From contig JABDAP010000013.1 in the NCBI GenBank assembly GCA_013289065.1, positions 1 to 43,482 on the forward strand: a stretch of 43,482 nucleotides of DNA, in the 5' to 3' direction. Source of the stretch: Bacteroidota bacterium (GTDB taxonomy: Bacteria > Bacteroidota > Bacteroidia > Chitinophagales > Chitinophagaceae). Below the pieces are notes generated by a model. It saw only the letters and a list, made by a program, of their open reading frames with translations, did not search any database and was not told the origin of the DNA. This document shows positions 26,319-34,900 of the stretch, in pieces. The stretch's first letter is position 1. Every line of letters begins with the position of its first letter. The translations under genes and the position numbers were made by a program.

Positions 26319-27350
26319 ATGTCAAGAACCGTAACCATCGTTTTGCTCTGCATCATTTTTATTACAGGCATTTTTGCCTGGATGATATTCGGCAATGGAA
26401 GCGATAGGCCGAGGTCATTTATTATCGCTACCGGACAAACCGATAAAGCCGCAGTGCTGGAAGTGATGGAAAAAAATAATATCATTTCGAACAAAACGGT
26501 TTTTTCATTACTTGCTTCGCGGCTGGGTGTGTGGAATAAAATAAAACCGGGCAAATACGAAGTAAAAAAAGGGCAGAGTTTATGGAGCATTGCGAGAATG
26601 CTGAAGAACGGCCATCTGGCGGAGATCAAACTGGTGATCAATAAAGTGCGCATTAAGGAAGACCTTGCCAAACTGATCGGCAAAAATTTTGAACCTGATT
26701 CTGCTGCTGTGATGCAGTTCCTGAATTCAAATGATTCGCTGGAAAGATTTGGTGTTGATACCAGCACTGTTTTTACGTTGATCATTCCCGATACCTATAC
26801 TTTTTACTGGAACACGAGCTTAACAAAGATCTTCCGCAAATTGTCTGATGCAAAGAATGCTTTCTGGCAAAAAAATAACCGATTGGCAAAAGCAGAAAGC
26901 ATGCATTTTGCCCCCGGCCAGGTTTATATACTAGCTTCCATTGTTGAAGAAGAAACCAATATTGAAAGTGATAAATATAAGATCGCAAGTGTTTACATCA
27001 ACCGTTTAAATAAAGAAATGCCGCTGCAGGCCTGCCCTACCATTAAATATGCAATGAAGGATTTTGGTTTGACACGTATCTATGAAAAATATTTATTCAA
27101 TCCATCCCCGTACAATACTTATCACAGAAAAGGTTTACCGCCGGGGCCGATCTGTACACCATCACCCAAAACAATTGATGTTGTTTTAAACGCGCCTAAA
27201 ACGGATTATCTCTTCTTTGTTGCCAAAAGTGATTTCAGCGGATATAGCAATTTCAGCAGCAATTTTGCAGAACACAGCCGGTATGCCAAAGAATACCAGA
27301 AAGCTTTGGATGAACGAATGGCGCATAAACAAACCGAACCCAAACCTTGA
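26319..27350 (+). CDS. mltG: endolytic transglycosylase MltG
   Basis: Inner-membrane lytic transglycosylase that cuts nascent glycan strands, setting their length. It is 343 residues with one N-terminal membrane segment (about 5-24), a LysM-like region (KPGKYEVKKGQSLWSIARML, 76-95), then the YceG catalytic domain. The catalytic Glu is most likely Glu210 in ILASIVEEET. Other landmarks are IASVYINRL and SPYNTYHRKGLPPGPICTPS. Its stop overlaps the TTG start of the YihY/BrkB gene by 4 nt. Confidence 0.94.
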   Translation: MSRTVTIVLLCIIFITGIFAWMIFGNGSDRPRSFIIATGQTDKAAVLEVMEKNNIISNKTVFSLLASRLGVWNKIKPGKYEVKKGQSLWSIARMLKNGHLAEIKLVINKVRIKEDLAKLIGKNFEPDSAAVMQFLNSNDSLERFGVDTSTVFTLIIPDTYTFYWNTSLTKIFRKLSDAKNAFWQKNNRLAKAESMHFAPGQVYILASIVEEETNIESDKYKIASVYINRLNKEMPLQACPTIKYAMKDFGLTRIYEKYLFNPSPYNTYHRKGLPPGPICTPSPKTIDVVLNAPKTDYLFFVAKSDFSGYSNFSSNFAEHSRYAKEYQKALDERMAHKQTEPKP

Positions 27351-28321
27351 CAAGACTTGAAAGAATAATATTACGTTTCGGGCCGGTTGCTTTTTTATTG
27401 AAGAAGAGCAAAGCCTGGGTGATACCGGGTTTCCGCGGGTTGCCGGTGTATGATGTAGCAGATTTTTTCTTAAAACAGATCAACCGGGTGGGACTGAATG
27501 AAAGAGCCGCGGCCATTTCATTTAACCTGATCATGGCATTGCCGGCGGGTGTGATATTTTTATTTTCATTGATCCCGTATTTTCCCAAACCAAAAAGTTT
27601 TAAAAAAGAAATACTGGGCTTATTAAAAGATATCACGCCTAATTCAAACACCTCGAATTTTATTACGAGCACTTTGAATGATATATTGGACAAACAACAC
27701 GCCGGTATTTTTTCATTCGGTTTTTTGTTGCTGGTCTTTTATTCTTCGAATGCGATGATCGGTATCATCCGCACATTTGATAAATCGATACATGAGCACA
27801 AACATTTTTTCCTGCACAGGAGATGGAGGGCCATCAGGCTCACTTTTATATTGATCATTTTACTATTGATCTGTGCGCTTGCTTTATTTCTTGGAAGACA
27901 GCAGTGGATATATATTTTGACCCACTGGTTTCCTGTACATAAAGATACACGCATCGTTTGGTGGAGCGCGGTAAGATGGGTGATCATCGTAAGCCTGCTG
28001 TTTTATGGCATTGCATTGATCTATAAATTTGCGCCATCTGTAAAAAAACGTTGGCCCCTTTTTTCACCGGGCGCCATACTTGCCACAACGCTCACATTAT
28101 TAACTACCATCCTGTTCTCTTATTGGGTAAATAATTTTGCGAGTTACAATAAACTGTATGGCTCTATCGGAACAGTGCTGATCATTATGTTATTGATCTA
28201 TTTCAATTCACTGATACTGCTGATCGGTTTTGAATTGAATGTGAGCATCACATATCTTACCAAGGAAGCAGAAGAACGAAGGCTGAAAGGATCGCAGGAA
28301 TTAAGCAGTATTTCAGTCTGA
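27347..28321 (+). CDS. YihY/BrkB-family membrane protein
   Basis: A 324-residue inner-membrane protein of the YihY/virulence-factor BrkB (UPF0761) family, with about six membrane segments. Landmarks are GLNERAAAISFNLIMALPAG near the start, LLLVFYSSNAMIGIIRTFDKS in the middle, and FSPGAILATTLTLLTTILFSYWVNNFASYNKLYGSIGTVLIIMLLIYFNSLILLIG near the end. No ATG is available before residue 64 and a stop lies in frame at 27326. The start is therefore the TTG at 27347, which overlaps the mltG TGA (TTGA). Family function is unsettled. Confidence 0.88.
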   Translation: MTRLERIILRFGPVAFLLKKSKAWVIPGFRGLPVYDVADFFLKQINRVGLNERAAAISFNLIMALPAGVIFLFSLIPYFPKPKSFKKEILGLLKDITPNSNTSNFITSTLNDILDKQHAGIFSFGFLLLVFYSSNAMIGIIRTFDKSIHEHKHFFLHRRWRAIRLTFILIILLLICALALFLGRQQWIYILTHWFPVHKDTRIVWWSAVRWVIIVSLLFYGIALIYKFAPSVKKRWPLFSPGAILATTLTLLTTILFSYWVNNFASYNKLYGSIGTVLIIMLLIYFNSLILLIGFELNVSITYLTKEAEERRLKGSQELSSISV

Positions 28322-28349
28322 ATTTTAATATCGGCTATGCTTAATTACG

Positions 28350-28406
28350 GCGCCTCCGCGTCTTTCGTGAGCCTTGTTTTTATTTCACGCAAAGGCGCGG
28401 GGGCGC
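28350..28406. repeat. GC-rich inverted repeat downstream of the YihY gene
   Basis: The left arm (28350-28370, GCGCCTCCGCGTCTTTCGTGA) pairs with the right arm (28385-28406) across a 14-nt loop, with a few mismatches and one extra base. It belongs to the GCGCCTCCGCG/CTTTGCGTGAA class of dispersed repeats. A related copy lies near 37731-37811. It could end the mltG-yihY transcript. Confidence 0.8.
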
Positions 28407-28483
28407 AGTTTGGATTTTTATTTTTATTTTTTTGTGGAATTCCTGCGTTTATGCATCACAGCGGATAATCAAACTATTGAAGC

Positions 28484-28714
28484 ATGAGAAGAAATCCTAC
28501 CCTGAGTAACATTATTGTGCTTGCTATTATTTTCCTGATCATTTATGAGTTGGTCGACAGTTTCAGGAATGCCAATATCCTGGGAATCGTATTGTCGCTG
28601 GCGAGCCTGGTTGCTTTTTTTATTACCATGCGGCTCGTGTGGAAGCTTATGAAATCTAAAGCCATGGATGATGGCGAAGAGGAAGAATCGCAAGGCAACA
28701 GCAGCCATTACTGA
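28484..28714 (+). CDS. small membrane protein
   Basis: A 76-residue protein with two hydrophobic segments (about 9-22 and 32-54) and an acidic tail (MDDGEEEESQGNSSHY). No family is recognised. The hydrophobic layout and start after a short leader make it a credible small gene. It ends convergently with the thioredoxin-like gene, overlapping it by 7 nt. Confidence 0.7.
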   Translation: MRRNPTLSNIIVLAIIFLIIYELVDSFRNANILGIVLSLASLVAFFITMRLVWKLMKSKAMDDGEEEESQGNSSHY

Positions 28715-29187
28715 ACAAGTTTCTGCAGTTCCTGTATCAACCGTGGCTCGGGCAGCTGTTGGTTAAAGAACTGTTTGTATTTTTTTTGATTGTTAACCAT
28801 CAGCGTTACGGGAATAGCGCCTTGCCATGATTTATCTACTTTAGGGCAGAACTCATCTGCATCGGTTTCATTTAGCCAGATGATCTCTGAATGATACCCA
28901 TTCTTTTTTGCAAACGCAGCAATATTCTTTGGGTATTCGCCCGGGAAATCTATACTTACCAGGATCAATTTTACTTTCTTGTCTGCCATGGCAGCAACAT
29001 TTTTTTCGAACCAGGGTATTTCGTGAATACAGGGCGTGCACCAGCTTGCCCAGAAATTAACCACCAGCGGCGTTGAGCTCGTGTCGATCATTTTCAACAG
29101 CTCATTCATTTTCATTTTTTTAATTTGCTGCGCCGGTGTTAATTGATACATACTTACCAAAACGATCAGTAATAATATTTTTTTCAT
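28708..29187 (-). CDS. TlpA-type thioredoxin-fold protein, exported
   Basis: A 159-residue periplasmic thiol-disulfide protein with a signal peptide (about 1-19). The active site WCTPC gives Cys50 and Cys53 in NFWASWCTPCIHEIPWF, and the cis-Pro is in AIPVTLM. The fold has the TlpA/ResA insertion and resembles Bacteroidota TlpA-like disulfide reductases. No cytochrome gene is adjacent, so its partner is unknown. The start is 12 nt after the trmH stop, suggesting co-transcription. The 3' end overlaps the small membrane protein gene by 7 nt. Confidence 0.9.
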   Translation of the reverse strand: MKKILLLIVLVSMYQLTPAQQIKKMKMNELLKMIDTSSTPLVVNFWASWCTPCIHEIPWFEKNVAAMADKKVKLILVSIDFPGEYPKNIAAFAKKNGYHSEIIWLNETDADEFCPKVDKSWQGAIPVTLMVNNQKKYKQFFNQQLPEPRLIQELQKLVQ

Positions 29188-29199
29188 CTTATTGTTCTT

Positions 29200-29802
29200 T
29201 TATTTTTTTCCATATTTTTTTCTTGGAAGCGCCCATACTTTTAATATCTCATCTATTCTTTCCTGTGGCAGGGAAGGTTGATCGTAATGCCCGGCAACTT
29301 TTTTCTGCCGCATCGCTTCATAAATAGATACCGCACAGGCAACAGAAATGTTAAGGCTCTGGATAATGCCCATTTGCGGTATGATAAAATTACCATCGGC
29401 CAGCGCACGGATCTCTTCGTTTACACCATCGTGTTCATTGCCGAATATCAGTGCAGTGGTTTTTGTAAAATCGATCTCATACAAGCCGATAGAATCTGCT
29501 GCCAGATGTGTGGTCAGGATCTGTTCATAGTTCTTACGCAGTTCAGCAAAACATTCCGGCGCATCGGTATATTGATGTATACTTAGCCATTTTGCCGCAC
29601 TGCTGCTGCTTCGCGGGCCGAATTTCTTGTGCGGATGGATCCTGGTTGTCAATACATATATATCCTGTATACCCACTGCTTCACAGGTACGCATCACTGC
29701 CGAGATATTGTGCGGGTCATCTACATTTTCCATAACCACTGCCAGGCCGGCCTGCCGCTTGCTGAGTACTTCCAGTAATTTATCGCTCCGCTCAGGTGTC
29801 AT
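29200..29802 (-). CDS. trmH: tRNA (guanosine(18)-2'-O)-methyltransferase TrmH
   Basis: SpoU-class RNA methyltransferase of 200 residues that 2'-O-methylates G18 in the D-loop of tRNA with S-adenosylmethionine. The three SpoU motifs are present: NVDDPHNISAVMRTCEAVG, IFGNEHDGVNEE and IPQMGIIQSLNISVACAVS. The N-terminal MTPERSDKLLEVLSKRQ closely resembles E. coli TrmH (MTPERYARICEMLARRQ), which favours TrmH over TrmL or RlmB. The upstream region contains the direct and inverted TTCGATAAG repeats described separately. Confidence 0.9.
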   Translation of the reverse strand: MTPERSDKLLEVLSKRQAGLAVVMENVDDPHNISAVMRTCEAVGIQDIYVLTTRIHPHKKFGPRSSSSAAKWLSIHQYTDAPECFAELRKNYEQILTTHLAADSIGLYEIDFTKTTALIFGNEHDGVNEEIRALADGNFIIPQMGIIQSLNISVACAVSIYEAMRQKKVAGHYDQPSLPQERIDEILKVWALPRKKYGKK

Positions 29803-29822
29803 GGTTCCAGAATTTGTGTGGC

Positions 29823-29980
29823 GAAATTCGATAAGTGAAGCGAAGAAAACAAAATTGATTTATGAACATTTGAGCAGCACTGATTTCGATAAGAGAAGAA
29901 CGAAGTAAAAGAGAAAAGGAATGACAACCAAGCTCTTTTTCTCTGTCCTTCTCTTATCGAAACTTTTATATTCTTTCGAA
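29823..29980. repeat. TTCGATAAG direct and inverted repeats upstream of trmH
   Basis: TTTCGATAAGAGAAG (29884-29898) and its exact reverse complement (29948-29962) make a 15-bp inverted repeat with a 49-nt spacer. The arms extend imperfectly inwards (AAAAGAG/CTTTTT words), giving about 30-bp arms. A diverged direct copy, TTCGATAAGTGAAGCGAAG, starts near 29827. A partial inverted TTCTTTCGAACTACGC follows at 29971. The loop contains AATGACAACCAAGC. No gene is seen in this interval. Confidence 0.8.
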
Positions 29981-29988
29981 CTACGCAT

Positions 29989-30018
29989 AAAAAAGCAGCA
30001 AGGAAATTTCCTTACTGC
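29989..30018 (-). terminator. rho-independent terminator for the His-rich secreted protein
   Basis: GCAGCAAGGAAA (29995-30006) pairs with TTTCCTTACTGC (30007-30018) except for one mismatch. On the minus strand the stem is followed by T6 (complement of 29989-29994). It lies 29 nt after the stop at 30047. Confidence 0.85.
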
Positions 30019-30046
30019 TCTTATTATTCATCACACACATTAATTT

Positions 30047-30745
30047 TTATTTTCCCCGGCGATCCTGGTTCCTGCCATGATCATTATGATCGTTGTGATC
30101 AGTATGTTCTGCTTCTTTATTGTTATTGAAATGATCATTACGTTGTGCCTCGCGGGTGCTGCCATGTTCTGCTTGTTTTATATTGCCGTGTTCTGCTTCC
30201 CTGATATCGCCATGCTGTATTTCTTTGATGGTGTTATGTTCAGCTTCCCTGTTATTAAAGTGTTCATCGAAACGTCCACGTTCATCAATACGTCCGCGTT
30301 GTTCATAACGGTTATCAAAATGATTGTTATCAAAACGATTCGTGTACCCGCCTCTTTGTGCAACTACTTCTGTCCTGCGGTTATGGTACGTGTTATAATA
30401 ATTGATATACCGGTTCCTGTAAACATCTGCATGCAGGTAAGGCCTGCTTTCATTAACCACTACTTTATAACCGTTGTACAGGTCATAGTCGCGGTATGCA
30501 TAAGGAAGTTCTGAAGCAAATACCCATTGATCATTATCCAGATAAATAAACTGGCGGTTAGGGATATCATAGTAAGTATCTATCTCAGGAAAATAATAAT
30601 AATCGCCTGTATAGTTTCCGGTTAATCCCCAGTTGGGCCGTGCACCGATATTGATGTTCAAACCAAGCCTAACCTGCGCTTTTGTTTCATTCATAAAAAG
30701 AAAAGCGCCAATAACCATTGCTGTTGTGAGTAGTATTTTTTTCAT
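30047..30745 (-). CDS. hypothetical secreted protein with His/Glu-rich repeat tail
   Basis: A 232-residue exported protein (signal peptide about 1-23, ending TKAQ). The middle (about 35-130) is rich in Tyr, Asp and Asn, with words such as YYYFPEIDTYYDIPNRQFIYLDNDQW. From about 160 there are imperfect 8-residue units: REAEHNTI, KEIQHGDI, REAEHGNI, KQAEHGST, REAQRND. A terminal NDHNDHNDHGR-like run follows. The tail is highly His-rich and could bind metal, but this is speculation. The gene is monocistronic with a terminator at 29989-30018. No named family recognised. Confidence 0.75.
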   Translation of the reverse strand: MKKILLTTAMVIGAFLFMNETKAQVRLGLNINIGARPNWGLTGNYTGDYYYFPEIDTYYDIPNRQFIYLDNDQWVFASELPYAYRDYDLYNGYKVVVNESRPYLHADVYRNRYINYYNTYHNRRTEVVAQRGGYTNRFDNNHFDNRYEQRGRIDERGRFDEHFNNREAEHNTIKEIQHGDIREAEHGNIKQAEHGSTREAQRNDHFNNNKEAEHTDHNDHNDHGRNQDRRGK

Positions 30746-30883
30746 GATTGAAAAGTTTTATACTCTACATTATTCAAACGCAGTGCCACAAGTAAAAAGC
30801 GTTGTTAGTGTTTCGTTAATGCAGCTGAGCAGGCATTGGCAACCGGTGAAAAGGCTGTTTCAATAGTTTTTTACGTATATCTT

Positions 30884-31900
30884 TTAGTAAAAAATAATTC
30901 CTGATACAGCAGACCTGCTTTTTTTCTTTCCGAATTTGAACATCAGCGATAATTCAAGGCTTTGTACCGAACCATACAGTTTTTTTTCTGATGAGGTTAC
31001 AACATCATACGTAATTCCTGCGAGCCAGTTCTCGTCTTCAATGGCTATGTATGGATAAAAAGAATCTCCAAAACGTTGCCAGATACCTATGTTTAAAAAT
31101 TCAAGGGGCGCATCGTTGATATGCGCTTTGTAGATAGCGCCGAATGTATAAACGCTTTGCTGCGACTGGATATCAGCCGTACTGCTGAAATGTAATTGAT
31201 CTGCGCCAACATGAAACTGCATACCCGCCTGCAGGCTTATCCGTGACGGAAGGCTGTATTCATTTCCATTTGAGGCACCGGCTGTTGGCGTACCCACATG
31301 AAAAACAGCAGCGCCCAGTGAATAACCCATTTTATTATTTGACCTGCTGTATTGTATACCTGCATTGATGTCTGTATAACTATTCCCTGCAATCGTAACA
31401 GGATCGCCCGATGGAATGGATCTGTCGAAGCCCATACTTCCGAACTGCGATTGAAAATATAATTTACTTGCATCAAGAAAACGATTGCCGTAAGTAACAG
31501 TAAAACCCGCGGTCAGAGATTCTTTCCCCTGCACATCAAGCGCCTGTCTGTAAGAGATGCCGCCGGATAAAAAATTATTTTTCAGTAATCCTGCATTGGA
31601 ACTTTCACTCAGCATGGAAATACCAAAAGCAAACCCGCTGTTTGTTGCCGAAGAAGAAAATCTTTTTTCGAGCGATGCTGTATACGTATTATATGCCGGT
31701 GCACTTCCCCCGCCCCACCATTGTGTTCGGAAAATGGAGGCAAAGCGCCAGTTGCCATCTGATCCTTTACCGATCAGTGCAGGATTCAATGTCATAGGCG
31801 ACGATGCATACTGCGAAAAATGCGGATCCTGCGCGATCGTTTGTCCGCTCATCAATCCAGCTATCATTAAAAGCAAACAGCAAATAAGTTTTGTTCTCAT
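30884..31900 (-). CDS. type IX secretion system PorP/SprF family outer-membrane protein
   Basis: A 338-residue outer-membrane barrel of the PorP/SprF family with a signal peptide (about 1-23). The family N-terminus DPHFSQYASSPMTLNPALIGKG is clear, and FRTQWWGGGSAPAYNTYTASLEKRF follows. The C-terminal half reads as repeated beta strands ending LELSLMFKFGKK. Such proteins handle type B sorting-domain clients, as SprF does for SprB in Flavobacterium. It starts 22 nt after the 1863-residue adhesin's stop, so adhesin and handler are almost surely one operon. Confidence 0.92.
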   Translation of the reverse strand: MRTKLICCLLLMIAGLMSGQTIAQDPHFSQYASSPMTLNPALIGKGSDGNWRFASIFRTQWWGGGSAPAYNTYTASLEKRFSSSATNSGFAFGISMLSESSNAGLLKNNFLSGGISYRQALDVQGKESLTAGFTVTYGNRFLDASKLYFQSQFGSMGFDRSIPSGDPVTIAGNSYTDINAGIQYSRSNNKMGYSLGAAVFHVGTPTAGASNGNEYSLPSRISLQAGMQFHVGADQLHFSSTADIQSQQSVYTFGAIYKAHINDAPLEFLNIGIWQRFGDSFYPYIAIEDENWLAGITYDVVTSSEKKLYGSVQSLELSLMFKFGKKKSRSAVSGIIFY

Positions 31901-31922
31901 AAATGATCTTATTATGGTACAA

Positions 31923-34900
31923 TTATCTGAGTATCGTTACCGAACCTTGTTTCCTGATCACAGCGCCGTTGTTATCAACTGCTTCAGCGATCCAGTTATA
32001 GGTATCTATCGGCTGGTTCACACCATTCAATCTTCCATCCCATCCTTCAGCGGCATTCGTACTCTCGTATACTATTTTTCCAAAGCGGTTAAAGATGCGC
32101 AGGTAATGAAAATCGCGAATGCCGATAAGGTTTACAAAAAGCTTATCGTTTATTCCGTCATTGTTTGGCGAGAAAACATTTGCTACCATGATATCGCTTT
32201 GCAGAAATACGCGTAATAAAATAGTATCCGTTACCGAACAACCCGATGCTGCTGTAACCGTAACCGTATATTCTTCCTGCTGCAGAATGGTGGCCGTTGT
32301 GTTTTGCGTAATAACAGAAGATAATCCTGCTGATGGCGACCATACAAATGTGTTCCCTGCCCGCGCCTGTAATGGTACAGGTGTATTGATGGGTGTATTG
32401 ATGGTTGGCATACGCACAGCTACAGCAGGCGCATCTATATTGATTGGTTTGGTGATATTGTCAGTCAATGATGGACAAGCTGTTGAGGTTACCACCAGTT
32501 TCACATTATAATTGGCCTGTGCTGTATAAGTGAATACGGGTGAAGCTGCTGAGCTTGTACCGTTGTTTCCATTATCCCACGCATATGTAACCGCACCGCT
32601 GTTTGTAACCACCGATTGATTAATGAATGTAACGGGTTTATTGATACAGGAACTGTTGGCCACAAATGCAGCGGTTGGTTTTTGCAGTTGTGTAATAGTG
32701 ATGGCAGTTGATGTATTTGAACAACCATTTGCATCCGTTCCGTTTGCGGTGTATGCGCCGGTATTGCTGATGATCAGTTGGGCCGATGCTGCATTTGGGA
32801 TGAGCACACCATTATAGTTCCATGTATAAACAGCTGCGCCCGATGCAGTAAGCGGTAAAGTAACCGCACCGCAAAGTATCGTTCCCTGCGAAGTAGCAAC
32901 CGTAATAACAGGCAATTGGCCTACTGTTACAGAAATCGTGGCAGTGATCACTGAATTTCCATCTGATGCCTGTATGGTAAAAACATCCGCCCCATTATAT
33001 CCGTTGGCTGGTGTATACGTTAACCCTGCAGCCGCTATGGAATTACCATTCGAAACAGCCGTAGCAGGAAAACCGTTTAAGGTTCCATGCAAAGGTAAAG
33101 TAACAACTGACCAGGTTATGGTTGGGCCATTATCGTTATCAGTTACCGCGAGTAACTGGCCGATAGAAGTTGCCGACGTATTCTGACAAACTGCAAGCGT
33201 ATTCGCAGATGATGTAAATGAAATTTTGCTGTTCAGTGTGTAGGTTTGTCCTGATGAATAGCCCGCACTGATCGCATTCCCGGCCGCATCGGAAATATTT
33301 GTACCGCTGTTTTTCAGATCGAGCCGGAGGGTTCCTATGCCTGCGGCCTGGTCAACAGTTACATCGATCACCGTGCCGGATGAAGCGGATATAGAGGTAA
33401 TATTTGCAGTTGCCGTTCCTGTTGCGGTTAAAATAAATGATGAAGCAGATACACCCTTAACTGCTTCAGAAAAAGTAACGCGGTAAACAAGCGAAGAACC
33501 GGTAGTTGCTGCATTCAATGGCAGCAGGCGGTTGATGCTGTTTATAACTGGCGCGCTTTTATCAAATACTACTTTTGTATTGTTTGTTGAAGCAGTTACG
33601 GCAGTTCCTGAATTACCCGAAAGATCGGCATAAGCGATGTTGAAAACAACCACACCACTTGCATCGCCGGCGGCCATTGTATAATTGGCCGACCAATTGT
33701 TTGAACCGTTATTTGATATAACAGCGGTGTTGCCGGCAACGGTAACAGAAGCAACCGTGATCGTTTCAGAAGAAACAAAACTTACGGTTACGATATTTCC
33801 AACTGTTGCAAGCGAACTGTCTGTATTATCCGACCTGACTGAAACAAATGAAAGTGCCGGTGAAGATTTATCAAAAGTTACCTTGCTGGTGTTGGTGGTT
33901 GTACTCACTACTGATCCTGCATTGCCTGCAAGGTCGCTGAATGCGATCGTGAACGGAACCACACCCGCAGCATCGCTGTTGGCGATCGTATACGTTGCTT
34001 TCCAGTTATTCGCATTCGTGTTTGTTGCGGTTACTGTATTACCTGCAATAGTAACCGTTGGCGCAGTAATGGTTTCGGACGATGTAAAGCTGACTGTTAT
34101 AAGGTTACCGGTTTTTGCCAAAGAGGCATTTGCATTGTTCGATGCGATGGCAACAGATAAAAGCGTTGGCAAAGTTTTATCAAAACTTACATTGCTGCTG
34201 TTTGTTGTTGCGGTAACAGGCGTTGCTGCATTTCCCGCAATATCAGTAAATGCAACAGTAAATGATACGGCACCCGTTGCATCGCCACCAGCCATTGTAT
34301 AAGTTGCCTGCCAGTTATTACTGGCAATATTATTTACTGTTGCCGGATTGCCTTCAATGGTAACCGTTGGTGTGGCAATCGTTTCGGAAGATGTGAAACT
34401 GAGTGTTACAACATCACCTGTTTTGGCAAGCGATGGAATCGTGTTATTTGATGCGATCGTTACCGAGGCAAGTGAGGGTGCAGTTTTATCAAACGTTACA
34501 CTGCTGCTGTTCGTTGTTGCGGTAACAGGCGTTCCTGCATTTCCCGTAATATCATTAAATGAAATATTAAATGATACATTGCCCGTTGCATCGCCACCTG
34601 ACATGGTATAGGTTGCCTGCCAGTTATTTGCACCTGTGCTGGTTACTGCTGCCGTATTGCCTGCAACGGTAACAGCTGGTGTGGCAATGGTTTCAGAAGA
34701 TGTAAAGCTGAGGGTTATTATATCTCCCGCTTTCGCCAATGAAGTATTTGAATTATTTGATGCAATAGATACAGGTGAAAGCGTTGGCGCAGTTTTATCA
34801 AACGTTACACTACTGCTGTTCGTTGTTGCAGTTACCGGCACGCCTGCATTTCCTGCAGCATCATTGAATGAAATATTAAATGATACAGCGCCCGTTGCAT

